Source: Apostichopus japonicus (taxonomy: Eukaryota > Echinodermata > Holothuroidea > Aspidochirotida > Stichopodidae). Taken from it: 64,000 nt of DNA. The notes beneath the pieces were generated by a model. It was not told the origin of the DNA. It saw nothing but the letters and a program-made list of their open reading frames with translations, and did no database searches. The stretch is taken from contig NC_092564.1 of assembly GCF_037975245.1 (NCBI RefSeq), positions 16,322,984-16,386,983 of the forward strand, read 5' to 3'. The translations under genes were made by a program, and so were the position numbers. Below are positions 14,301-24,053 of this stretch, piece by piece; position 1 is the first letter of the stretch, and every line of letters starts with the position of its first letter.

Positions 14301-17300
14301 AATTTTTGGGTACTAAAGAAAAATTTATCTTGGATGTTGCACCACAATAGTGGAAATGGCTAGGTTACTTAAAAGTACAACGCAAAATGGGGAACATGTA
14401 GATTTGTACATCATTTCTACGGCATTGAGTGAGTGAGCTTCTTAAGGATTGCAAGACAATGAACTGTCATGTACAGTAAATAAAATGGAAGACAATATTT
14501 AGCTATTCCAGAAAATTAATTTACAAATTTAATCCATTACAATCCTGAAAACAATTAATAATTCCAATCACAGCACAGAAGTAGGTGTATATATACTCAA
14601 CAGTGAAGTTGCCATCTGGTATCCCTTAAGAATTTACTGCTTAGCTATACGGTATCACAAAATGTCACAAGTAGCAAGAAAATCAACAATTTGGCTTCTA
14701 CTGTATAATAAATTGTTACCAGAATAGCCCTCTTTGAAGTCAACCTTTTAAGAAAGGTATTGCAATTGTTGTTTTTCTCCTTCATCCCACCATTTCCATC
14801 CTCCTCCCCCCCCCCCCCCTTTTCCTGTCAGTGTCTTACTAATTTTTGCCGAGTTCTGTTCAGCTGATTTCTAAATCCTATAGATACTTCAACAGCATAC
14901 TTCAGATATTATTAAACAATGGCTGCTTTAGAGGGATCCTAGAAATTATTGTTTTAAGCCAGATTTGGGCAATTTAGTTATTTATTCATTAAACAGATTC
15001 TACCCAATATTTAACCAACGCTGAAAACTTTCTTGAATTGGTTAAACATTACAAGATATTTTCAAAGTGCAGTCAACTTAGTGAAGTCAGTCAAGGGACT
15101 TTAGGCAGCTACAGTATACATGCACTAGTATGCTCTGTACTACAGTGCCAAAAGATCAAACAACACAAATTCCAATAAAGACCTATGGACGACATATAAA
15201 ACGATCACCACATGTGTATATTATATTTTCTACTAATTAAATTAGAAAGACATTTGAAACAGGGAGAAACATGTATACCATTCTGACAATTCACACACGG
15301 CGGCATTGTTGAATTTAAGTTCCTGGCATGACGTGTGCAGTACTGTATGATTCACAGGTTTTGGAGTTTGGTACAATGTAAAATACAACTTCAAATAAAT
15401 GATGTTACTTTTCTTGAAGTATATGTAATCCCTTGAGAGGAAAGACAACTCAATTTATAGCCACATTTTGCAAGGACTAATGTATATTATTAATTCTCCA
15501 AACTTTAAAAGCTGTTCAAGTTTGCTCTCAAGGTTTCCTCTCAAAAGTCTGATTGTTAAAACTACTGCATGTAGCTGTAGAAACCTAAATACAGCATGAC
15601 AGTGAATTGCAGGGCCCCTATTACCATCAGGTGTAGGCTAGAATACAAGATGTGCATGTATATTAATACATTGATAACAGATTAAAGCTAAGGTCTGTAA
15701 ACTGAGGGATATGACCCAAAAGTAGGTTCGCAAAAAACTTTTGCAGATGACAGCCATCCCTACAACTCTCTCCCTATCCCCTTTTCCCCACCCCTCTTCA
15801 TCACAATTTCTGTCCTTCCACAACACTCATTTGTTATTTCCTTCCTAATCCCCCCCCCTCCCCAGTCCCCTTTGCTCAGCATTCACCTACTTACTAATTT
15901 ATCCACATTTTCACACCCTTCTGCAGAGTTTATCTCCTTAATCCTTTCATCTCCAAACCAGTTTCATCTCCTTTGTTCAGTTTACTCTAATCATATTCAT
16001 TTGTTCATTGGTCCAATTAAGTTGTCTGTCTGCTTTTGGGGCATCTGCTAGGATTGAAACAGTCAGTCCCTCAGATAACTTTTACACATTTAACTACACA
16101 GGCTTTTTTGCAAAAGATAAGCAGTTTGCTAACAGTTTTCTTTATTTCTCTCTACAATTTTAGATTTATCTGTTATAAACTTCATTACAGTACAAAAAGG
16201 TAAAGGTACTCTGGAATATTAAAGAGAAGACTCATAACACATTGCCAAATGTCCTCTCTTCCCCTACCCCCCCCCCCCTCCACAATATAGTCCCAAACAA
16301 CCATATACATTTCACTGAAAATAATATTGGTTGAACTGAGATGAACATGTTTACAGACCTATATAACAGTAGTTCCTTAGTCTGACTTTCCCATTCTGTA
16401 CCCTGCTCTGACTCACAACCATTTTTGTTTCAAATATATATATAAATGTTTCCACAGGAAAATATTCAATCTGTTTTTCAACAAACCTGACAGGTTTTTT
16501 ATTGCATTATAAGTTGTACCTCGTCAACGAGACACATACCAGGTGTATAATCAGGAACATGCTGAGTGCTATAGTGTTCCTGGGAAAATCCAGCTAGCAA
16601 CACCCCATGGTGACTCGTTTACGTAAAAGCTTACATTACAGGCCACACCCACATCTACAAGTCTAGGAGAGATCACCAGTGCTGCAAACAACAAACCAGG
16701 CTCAAAAAAAAAAAGAAGAACATCCGTCTTTGAGCAACCTTGCTTTTAAGCAAACTAACTTTATTTACTATACAAACCTAACAAGCTGATAACAACAACT
16801 GTATGTGCAATCTTCGCATGACTTAACAAAAACAATCAATTTTATCGCTTCTGATAACATTGCTAACTTAATACATACAAGTATGCACAGTGGTTAAATA
16901 ATGAGTGAACATGCTTGCCATGATGTGTGATTTACTAGTCAGGTTGTTATCACATACGTTATGCTACATTTTTCCAGAGTTCAGAGGTTTTTTCCTTCAT
17001 ATTAATGATACAGATTACCCAAAAAATGCAAAACAACACGTCACCAAATGATATCTCATTCATTGCAGGTTGAGTGAAAATGAAATTTGAAAATAACGTG
17101 AAATCCTATCCCACCCCACCCCCACCCATCTCCCCCACCCACCTCCCACCCCAAATAATAAAAAAGAAGAAAAAAACAAAAAAAACACTGTACAGATGCC
17201 TATTTGTCAAATGCCTGTGTTGAATTAAGACTGCAAAACACTCCAAACCTGAAGACTTTTGGAATTTCAAAATTCCTTGCCCTGTATTCTGTTGATCCAT

Positions 17301-18458
17301 GCAATCTTTTAGCAGAAAGTTCACTTATTCACAGATAAGGAGTAAATACTGTGAGCCTCTGTATCAATCGTATTGATTACTTACAGTACTGGCTTTTAGT
17401 ACAGGTTAATTCTCTTCATTTAGTTAATGATACTTCAAGGGCATGTCTTCTATAAACACTCTGTTGTAAGTCACAATACTCGTGAAGCATCATTTACATT
17501 TATAACATATGGTTTAATAATATAGGTTCATTCATTTCAGTAATTGTGCATGAAACGTGAAGTGTGTTTTGCATTTTTCGGTTTATGAAACACCTATGGA
17601 CTTAAAAACTGATACTTTGTTTTTGGACAACCAAATAAATATGCTGTTCGGACAACCAAACAGCAACAACTAGAAAAAAATCCTTAAAACTTTACCCTGA
17701 TAGTGGAATACGGAGACTAAACTACAGTTTAAACTTATAATTTAATACTTATGACATCACTGGTTGTCCAAAGGAATGCCTGCAAAGAGTTTTTAATAGC
17801 AGTAAACCCTGTGGTATTGATATAACGTGTGATTCTGTTGAGGTAGCTGCAGTTTGCAAATTATCCAATAAGGAACTGAAGATTCAATGTACCAGTGAAA
17901 TAATATATCTGTAGTGTAGATTGCTCATTGCAATGGAAGTTGTGAGTCAGTGTTTGAAAATATCAGAGATAACGATGTATTACTGTATACTGATACTGTT
18001 ATAGGCCTAACAAGTTACACGTTGTGTGTATAACTGGTTAACTAGATTAATTGTTATTGTTTTATGAGTGTAATGCCTGCCCAGAAATGACAGAGAGGGG
18101 TTGTAAGGCAGACGTACCAAGATTTAAATGTCGCAGTGTCTAAATCGATTACATTACTAATATGTGTTGAGTCAGATCAAGTCCAGTGGTACTCCCAGAT
18201 CTATCCTTGTTATTGTTGTTGCTCAGTTCAGTGTAGAAACTAGCCTAAATGGGTCACAGAGAGTACAGTCAGTCTGGTACACAATTATGTGTGTTGTATT
18301 TTTATGTTTCGTTTCCGTTTTATTATCTTCCAGGAAAACCACCTGAAGGTTGCTGAGCCTATCCGTTTTTTCTTGTAGGAGACAAAGAATAAACAATCTG
18401 GCCACCAAAACAAGCGTTGGTAGAAATAAGCATTCTTTCTTGCCTGTGTATCATCACG

Positions 18459-18504
<46 letters not shown>

Positions 18505-21500
18505 AGAAAATCCATGTATACTCCAAAAGAAAATATTATTAGAAAAGAGCAGAGAAATAAAATATTTTCAAAACAATACTCCTTATTTGTCAATTATGAG
18601 TCATATCTTATTTCTCTGTGTTTTCTAAAATAAATAAATATATATATATATATGTAAATAAATAAATCAGCAGTTCTTCTAATGGTAAAATTAGGGGTGA
18701 TACACATACATACATACATAGCACTACTAACAAACCAAACCCATTTACAAAGCATTTCCATTTAATTCCCTTTTCTGCACTGGGCCTAAGTACAGTAGTA
18801 CTGCATAGACATGCAGAACAATTGCAGCCTTTATAGCCATATATGCTCAGAAATGTTATTATCAATTGAAAAAGACATCCTGAAATGAGGTCTCCATGAG
18901 ATACAATTAGTTTTTTATTTTTATGAAGATTTTTATGAAGTTGAAAATGTTGTAAGCCTTCTGAATGGTAGATTCGGAATTTCGGACGAAAGGGAAAGTG
19001 AACTTTGACCTGGAAGCGGGTCAACAGGTAAAGAGGGAGGGAAAATCGCTAAAATGTTACCATGTTTTTGTGGAACAGGTAGATTGGATCACATAGAGAT
19101 TGCATGGATAACAAATGTAAGAGAGTACTGAAGTCATAATAATAATTAGTCTAAGTATAGCACAGAATCCAACCTGAATGGATTGCTCAATGTGCTTTAC
19201 GAGTGCCAATTTAATGTGATGTATCAGTTCCATATATTTAGTTCCAGACGTATCAGGTTGGTAGGTGACAATTATTAATAAAAGATTAAAAAATATATAG
19301 TAAAGTACTTACAGGAATAATAATCCTCCTTGTCAGCATGCCTCTTGTAATATGAGAGTCCCACATAGCACAGGATGTATAAAGATGCAAAGAAAAATAA
19401 AACAATCTGAAGAGAAAAGTAAAAAGAATCGTCATTTGAAACATGAAATATAAAAGCTGTTTTGTGCCTTTTCCCATAAATGGCTTTGGTTTCAAAATAA
19501 AATCGAAAAGTGAATTGTAAATATAATTATTAAAGAAAATGGTCCAACTATAGAATGCAGGGCCACTTAAGAGATGTATCCTAGCAGCTGGATGCACAGA
19601 TGCCCAGTCCAGTCTTTTCCCTACTCCTCATCTGACCAGCGGAGTGTATAGCAGAGTGGTTAACGCCGGCGTCTCCCAGTCATGAGATCCCCGGTTCGAT
19701 TCCCCGCCGACAGCAATGTGTGTCGTCTGGCAAGGGTGTTGTTCAATATCAACTTCCCGACATGGACGTTAAATGGATGTGTGCCGAGAGATTGGCTTCG
19801 GTCAGCTTGCGAGTCTAAAAGCCTCCATGGCTTCTTTCGCAAGTTCCTGCTTGCGGGAAGATCACATATACATACATACATACATCAGCGCAGCCACTTC
19901 AGAATATTAGTTAAAAAACTCCAATAGAACAACGTTGGGCTGGTCTCAAATTTAAGTCTTGGACTATGATTTCTCCACTCCAACTCCCAGTTTCCAAGAA
20001 CTTCAGAATTTATCAGTCTCAGACTTTTTTTTCAGTACATAAGAATTGAAAAGAAAAAAAAACAGCAGTGTATTGCTGTTCTCAAACTAATAGCCTTGCA
20101 CTAAGATTTCAGTGCATCCACTCTGAACAGGATACTCGTCTCTCTCAATATTAGGGTTATTTGGAAAATGATGACAAGGATAGTCTAGGAGAAAAGTAAG
20201 ATTACATCTGTCAGTATTGACTGGGCATACATGCATCCAGATCCACAGTATGCTAGTGTACGTCTCCAAAGTGGCACTGTATTCAATACAGTTTCTCCAA
20301 GAAAATATCTCTTGAAACATATGTTCAAAGTTTCAATCAAACCAACAGTTTCAGGCAGCTTTAAATAAATATCACTTTCAGATCATGTTTACCAGAGCAT
20401 GATTATATTTCCTCTCACCGAAACTATAAAAGTGGAACAGTGTATGTGAAAGCGAATGTGTCTTTCATCCAGTGTGTCTTCAATCAAACAACAGGGCAGA
20501 CTTGTATGCTAGTGAGAGCTAACACAAGATCACCTAGCTTGTACACATTCTTTATGCTGAGTCTAAAGGCTAAGCAGCCTACAGTATGTCTGTCTGTTAT
20601 TCTACATTTTTACAGTAAATTATACTTTATATCTGTCTTTATACTAGTAGTTTAAATCAATCAAAATTGCTAAGTGTAGTGCTCAAACATTCCTTGTTCA
20701 CATTAACTACGGAATCCAAAAGTACAGTAAAACTAGTGTTAATGTATGAAATTTTAGTCTTGTGATTAACTCAAGACAGGATCATATATGTACAATGATT
20801 TTGTGTGGTCCACAACTATGCGTACTGTGTACGTAGCTGGAATCAAGTCCCTTCTGTCACCACTCCAGTTGGATTGTTATTTAAGTAAAACTCCTTTCCT
20901 TGTGACAGGGAAATTAAGACAATGGGTCAGCAATACTTGTAACAGTCCTACTGTATGGGCCTTAGCCTCAATACAGGATAAAATTGTCTCCAGGTTCAAG
21001 TGGTTCAATGCTCATATTTTAAAACAACTGCTGAGTCAGTTCTACACATGTTCACAATGAAGACAAAAACACAAAGAAATATATCATGAATCACTTATAT
21101 TCCTCCTTACTTATATTCGATCCTCCCAATTTTGGGAAAAGGTAATGCATAAGGTGTATACAAAAGCTACATAAAACTTGACCACATTTTTTTGCAATTA
21201 CTTCCAAAACAGTTTACTGTGATAATGTAACAAGACTCAACACAGGAGGTCTGAATCTAGGTCCTTAAATACAATGGACCCCTTTCAAATTTCATATCAT
21301 TCTGTAAGTAACTAACTTTTCTAAACTAGGTGTCAATATGTAGATTTCTTGAAAACAAGAGCTTACTGGAACACAAAATGTCCATGGTTCATTCCCACGA
21401 TCCACATCAGTGGCCAAAAGGGTAACAAAATGAGTCTCATAATAATTCAATTATATAGAAACCTCATATGAATGGACATCTCCAAAACTCTCTATAAATA

Positions 21501-22466
21501 AAACACTTCTTCCAAGGTGCTTGGACAAAAAATATGTATGCATGATGGTTTCAGTCAGTTTTAAACTAATCCAGATATACTCTGATTACAATCATTGTAT
21601 TTGATGGTATTTTAAACTTGTTGTCTTGAGTTGTCGTGAAATGGGCCTGTTGACGCTAATTAGTATGACCGGTCTTAGCCTAGGTATAGTCAGTATTGCG
21701 AAGTTCGGCATACTGCGAAAGTTCGGACACCCTAAGAAATACACGATTTCACCATGAAAATCTACAGGAAGAGTCAAATTTCACCAAAAAGTACGAAGCT
21801 ACAGTTATTTTCTCTCCTAAATGACCCGTGTGCAAGAAATTACTTACATATTTGTCAATAAAATGACAACGATCTATGAAGTCTGTTATAATTACTGAAA
21901 GAGCAACTGTGCCACCAATTTTATCACCAGCGCCACACTGTGGGTTGCGTGTCCGAACTTCGCAATACTCTAGCAAGAAATACCAGTTCCACAATCACGA
22001 AGAATCTTCTTGGAAAACAACGTGAAAACAGTTTGCAGGAAAGAAAGTTTGGCCGTGTATCGTACTATAACAAAATTCTCCCACCATATGAAGTATATTT
22101 TCATATGATTTATACCAGAAGATTTAGTTTTGGGGTGTTTTAAGTCTTAAGTGTCCGAACTTCGAAGTCACCATGCTACTGTACGTACTTTGTGAGCTGT
22201 CAATGGAAGTAATAATAGTAAATACTTCACACTCATAAACTTCCTTGGCCGGTGTTGGACGAAAAACGTCTTATATACAGTTATAGTCTTACTCTTACTT
22301 TAGCCTAGTAACCGCCTAGCGTTTATCTTACCTATGGCCTAGGCCTAATGCCACTTCCCTAACACTAATCTAACATAGTGTAATCGTAATGCCTTGTTAC
22401 ACTTACAAAATATTCCCGGACTGTGTCATGAAATTCTTGTTCTCTTGCGTCCCACTGTTGTTCCAT
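5328..22466 (-). CDS. LMBR1: LMBR1/LMBR1L-like multipass membrane protein (11 exons, 505 aa)
   Basis: The product belongs to the LMBR1 (limb region 1 / lipocalin-1-interacting receptor) family, polytopic membrane proteins implicated in ligand uptake and Wnt/ER signalling. Exons in coding order: 22407-22466, 19313-19406, 13922-14095, 12875-12978, 11589-11718, 11085-11153, 9496-9633, 8172-8416, 7583-7656, 6259-6416, 5328-5599. They sum to 1518 nt with every split codon restored. Family hallmarks: N-terminal AREQEFHDTVRE (7-18), VSLGAVLLLPLSIVSNEILL (about 70-90), SEGFAGWKK (136-144), WVASALFD near 170, PLGFTRMFTVIG (about 214-225), a charged coiled-coil segment (about 232-290), ASSWQRNLFYP near 300, SVVGFYGAPFF (about 368-378), MTKII, SSALPVLSRTLGITNFDLLG (about 401-420). 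The length matches the usual 480-490 residues. The tail after about residue 475 is not conserved. LMBR1 versus LMBR1L cannot be decided; it probably predates that vertebrate split. It is head-to-head with the NCBP2AS2-like gene. Confidence 0.93.
6894..7271 (-). repeat. 45-bp minisatellite carrying Pol III B-box motifs
   Basis: Eight full 45-bp units plus a partial ninth start at 6894, 6939, 6984, 7029, 7074, 7119, 7164, 7209 and 7254. On the minus strand each unit contains GGTTCGACTCC, an exact fit to the B-box consensus GGTTCGANTCC; six of the eight full units keep it intact (units 4 and 7 are mutated). It lies in the intron between LMBR1 exons 9 and 10, in the LMBR1 sense orientation. A 45-bp period equals 15 codons, so it yields an open frame by chance on the plus strand. 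Confidence 0.9.
9013..9207 (+). repeat. Dispersed repeat, copy 1 (pairs with 48952-49136)
   Basis: A stretch of about 195 bp in an LMBR1 intron is recognisably similar to 48952-49136 in a NAB intron, in the same orientation. Shared blocks include GTGTACTTGGGG-like, TTTGCATCC(C/T)TGGCTAAAA and AGAATCCTGC. No terminal repeats or coding sequence are seen, so the class is unknown. Confidence 0.65.
11950..12200. repeat. Local tandem duplication, about 115-130 bp units
   Basis: Two adjacent copies start near 11950 and near 12090 with AGTTGTATTAC(T/A)GTGGGTC and end in a shared TTTGACTTATTTCCT block. They lie in the LMBR1 intron between exons 4 and 5. A deletion of about 15 bases and scattered substitutions separate them. 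Confidence 0.85.
17590..17790. repeat. Dispersed repeat with CTGTTCGGACAACCA motif, copy 1
   Basis: The stretch holds the exact 15-mer CTGTTCGGACAACCA (17644-17658) flanked by relaxed versions (TTTGGACAACCA, and TGGTTGTCCAAA on the other side). It sits in an LMBR1 intron. The same 15-mer recurs near 29.4 kb (reverse complement) and 30.65 kb. Confidence 0.6.
18460..18655. repeat. AT-dinucleotide microsatellites
   Basis: (TA)n runs occur at about 18465-18500 and 18637-18653, in the large intron between LMBR1 exons 2 and 3. Open frames crossing them, such as one of 138 codons on the minus strand, are low-complexity artefacts. Confidence 0.9.
19641..19888 (+). mobile_element. tRNA-derived SINE, family A copy 1
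   Basis: The head carries box A TAGCAGAGTGG (fits TRGYNNARNNG) and box B GGTTCGATTCC (fits GGTTCGANTCC) at tRNA-like spacing. The body includes GGACGTTAAAT, GGCTTCGGTCAGCTTGCG and GTTCCTGCTTGCGGGA, and the tail is a (CATA)n microsatellite. It lies in the first LMBR1 intron, opposite to transcription. It shares body blocks with 30976-31215 and 37834-38078 but is the most divergent of the three. Confidence 0.85.
21692..21969. mobile_element. Palindromic MITE-like element in first LMBR1 intron
   Basis: The element starts AGTATTGCGAAGTTCGG and ends in the reverse complement, a 17-bp perfect inverted repeat 278 bp apart. A second internal motif, AGTTCGGACAC, repeats near the left end, and GTGTCCGAACTTCG recurs at about 22151 outside the element. 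No clear target-site duplication is visible, so the superfamily is not assigned. Confidence 0.6.
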
Positions 22467-22525
22467 CACCTTATATCTTCGACTTTGTAAATGACGAAAA
22501 TTTTATCAAAGCAAAACGATTCCAT
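22466..22525 (-). promoter_or_regulatory. Upstream ORF with stop-start overlap on LMBR1
   Basis: A 19-codon uORF starts at an ATG with A at -3 and G at +4 (22525-22523). Its TGA (22468-22466) shares its A with the main LMBR1 ATG, forming TGATG. If the transcript begins upstream of 22525 the uORF would meet ribosomes first, and LMBR1 would depend on leaky scanning or termination-reinitiation. The transcription start is not known. Confidence 0.5.
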
Positions 22526-24002
22526 ACTTAGCTTTAATATGACGAAAAATGCATATCGTAATGGATTCGGACAGTTAAGTAGTCCGTTACACATGTATTG
22601 TTATTGTGTGGTGGTACTAACGTTCTAACAATGTGCGTATGTAAGAATTGCTTAGTTCTGTATGTACAATAGTGAAGCCTCTTGAATTGTGCAACAAGAT
22701 CGCAAGTAACGGTAAACAATTCTGTCATGTGACTTTAGAATCCATTGTTCGCCTAATGTTACCATGATTGTAAAGGGCGACCCCTTGTTAATATCCAACC
22801 AACCGTCGAGATTATCCTCCCTGCAGTCGAAATCTGGCAAACATATACTCAAAAAGTGGGGGGAAAGGAGAGATCAGAGAAACCTTGAGGAAGATTGGTT
22901 TGAATTCCATCCATTGAAAGAGAAATATTGTAGACACGGCTTAAGAAAACAAAAAAACTATACTAGGAGGGTATACATACTTCGTGGAGCAGTGGCACAT
23001 TATGTGACCTCGATTTGAAGGACAAACCATAATTATAGGTTACCAGAAGACTTTTCCGTCTTTGAATATTTTTCTAAAAAAAGGTTACCAGAAGACTTTT
23101 CCGTCTTTGAATATTTTTCTAAAAAAAGGCTTCTTTTATCATTACAATTTCACCCCCCCCCCCCAGAGACACTGTTGTAAACAGCTAACTATATAAGGGT
23201 AAAATGGAAAATGTTTATTTATACCCAAGAAAGTCACCTTTTACGTACTCATGAAGAAAGGCACTTTAGGGTTTTTCACAAACTTGTTTTTTTTCTGCGC
23301 TGTACACTACAGGCATTCTCCTGCGATCTTCAAGTTTCTTCAGAGATATTTTCATAAATTTCGTGAATGAGATTTACAACGACTACAGTAGCCATTGGAT
23401 GATAAAATCACCTTCAAACACCAATAACCATTTTGGAACAACATATGCTAATATGCCACGCATATCTTTCAGCAATATAGCATTGTAGAATATGGTTGCT
23501 TTCTATTTAGGCCTATGTGTATAGCATATGGTATGGAATGACCCTTTAATTTTGTTGATCTTTGATCCCTACAGTCAACGAGTTGGAAATCCTAGGCATT
23601 GTTTGATGATATTATCTATTTTTAAGTTCTCTGGACGCTGCAGTTCTTCGATCATTTTTAATATTCCTTACCCATTGCCCTCCGTCGCCCCCCCCCCCCA
23701 TCCCCTCCTTGTCATGTAGATTTTATACAACGCCTTCGACGCCGCTCATACAGTGGCATTACTGAGTGGCATTACCTATTTTACTTTGCAACGGAATCCA
23801 TGACGTTCAGCATACATGGAACATGGGTTCTACATTTTTCATCCACATGTTCAAAAGTGTCAAGATCAACCCTTACTGACCATTACATAACAATTTAGAA
23901 TAAAGACGGTGCTAGTAGTAGTTACCGATTAGTATTCCGCAAGTGTTACATCTATACCGATGGTTCCGTGATTTGGGAAAGAAAATGTAACTACAGACTG
24001 GT
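22526..24002. other. Head-to-head intergenic region, LMBR1 / NCBP2AS2-like
   Basis: About 1.5 kb separates the two divergently read start codons, so promoters for both genes should lie here. No TATA or CCAAT box is convincingly placed. The region holds C12 tracts at 23153-23164 and 23688-23699 and an exact 45-bp tandem duplication. A plus-strand frame at 22764-23018 (84 codons) has no recognisable domain and is not called a gene. Confidence 0.6.
23038..23127. repeat. Exact 45-bp tandem duplication
   Basis: Two consecutive copies beginning GGTTACCAGAAGAC at 23038 and 23083 show no differences, implying a very recent duplication or an assembly artefact. It lies in the presumed promoter interval between divergent genes. 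Confidence 0.9.
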
Positions 24003-24053
24003 ATGTTTTCGGGTTTCGTGGCCAGGGCATCGAAGTTCGACGTAAAATGGTGA
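24003..24053 (+). promoter_or_regulatory. Upstream ORF overlapping the NCBP2AS2-like start
   Basis: An ATG at 24003 opens a 16-codon frame, +2 relative to the main frame, ending in TGA at 24051-24053, just past the main ATG at 24047. Its start context is moderate (G at -3, T at +4); the main ATG has a strong one (A at -3, G at +4). It matters only if the transcript starts upstream of 24003. Confidence 0.4.

Noticed and set aside
18608-19024. Minus-strand ORF of 138 codons
   Set aside because: Its C-terminal part is an AT-microsatellite translation and no domain is recognised; it lies inside an LMBR1 intron without fitting splice sites.
5600-22406. Limb enhancer (ZRS-like) within LMBR1 introns
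   Set aside because: In vertebrates an LMBR1 intron hosts a Shh enhancer, but nothing here could be recognised as related by eye, and the enhancer is not expected outside jawed vertebrates.
22764-23018. Plus-strand ORF of 84 codons between LMBR1 and the NCBP2AS2-like gene
   Set aside because: The composition is plausible but there is no family resemblance, no polyadenylation context and no splice chain joining it to a neighbour.
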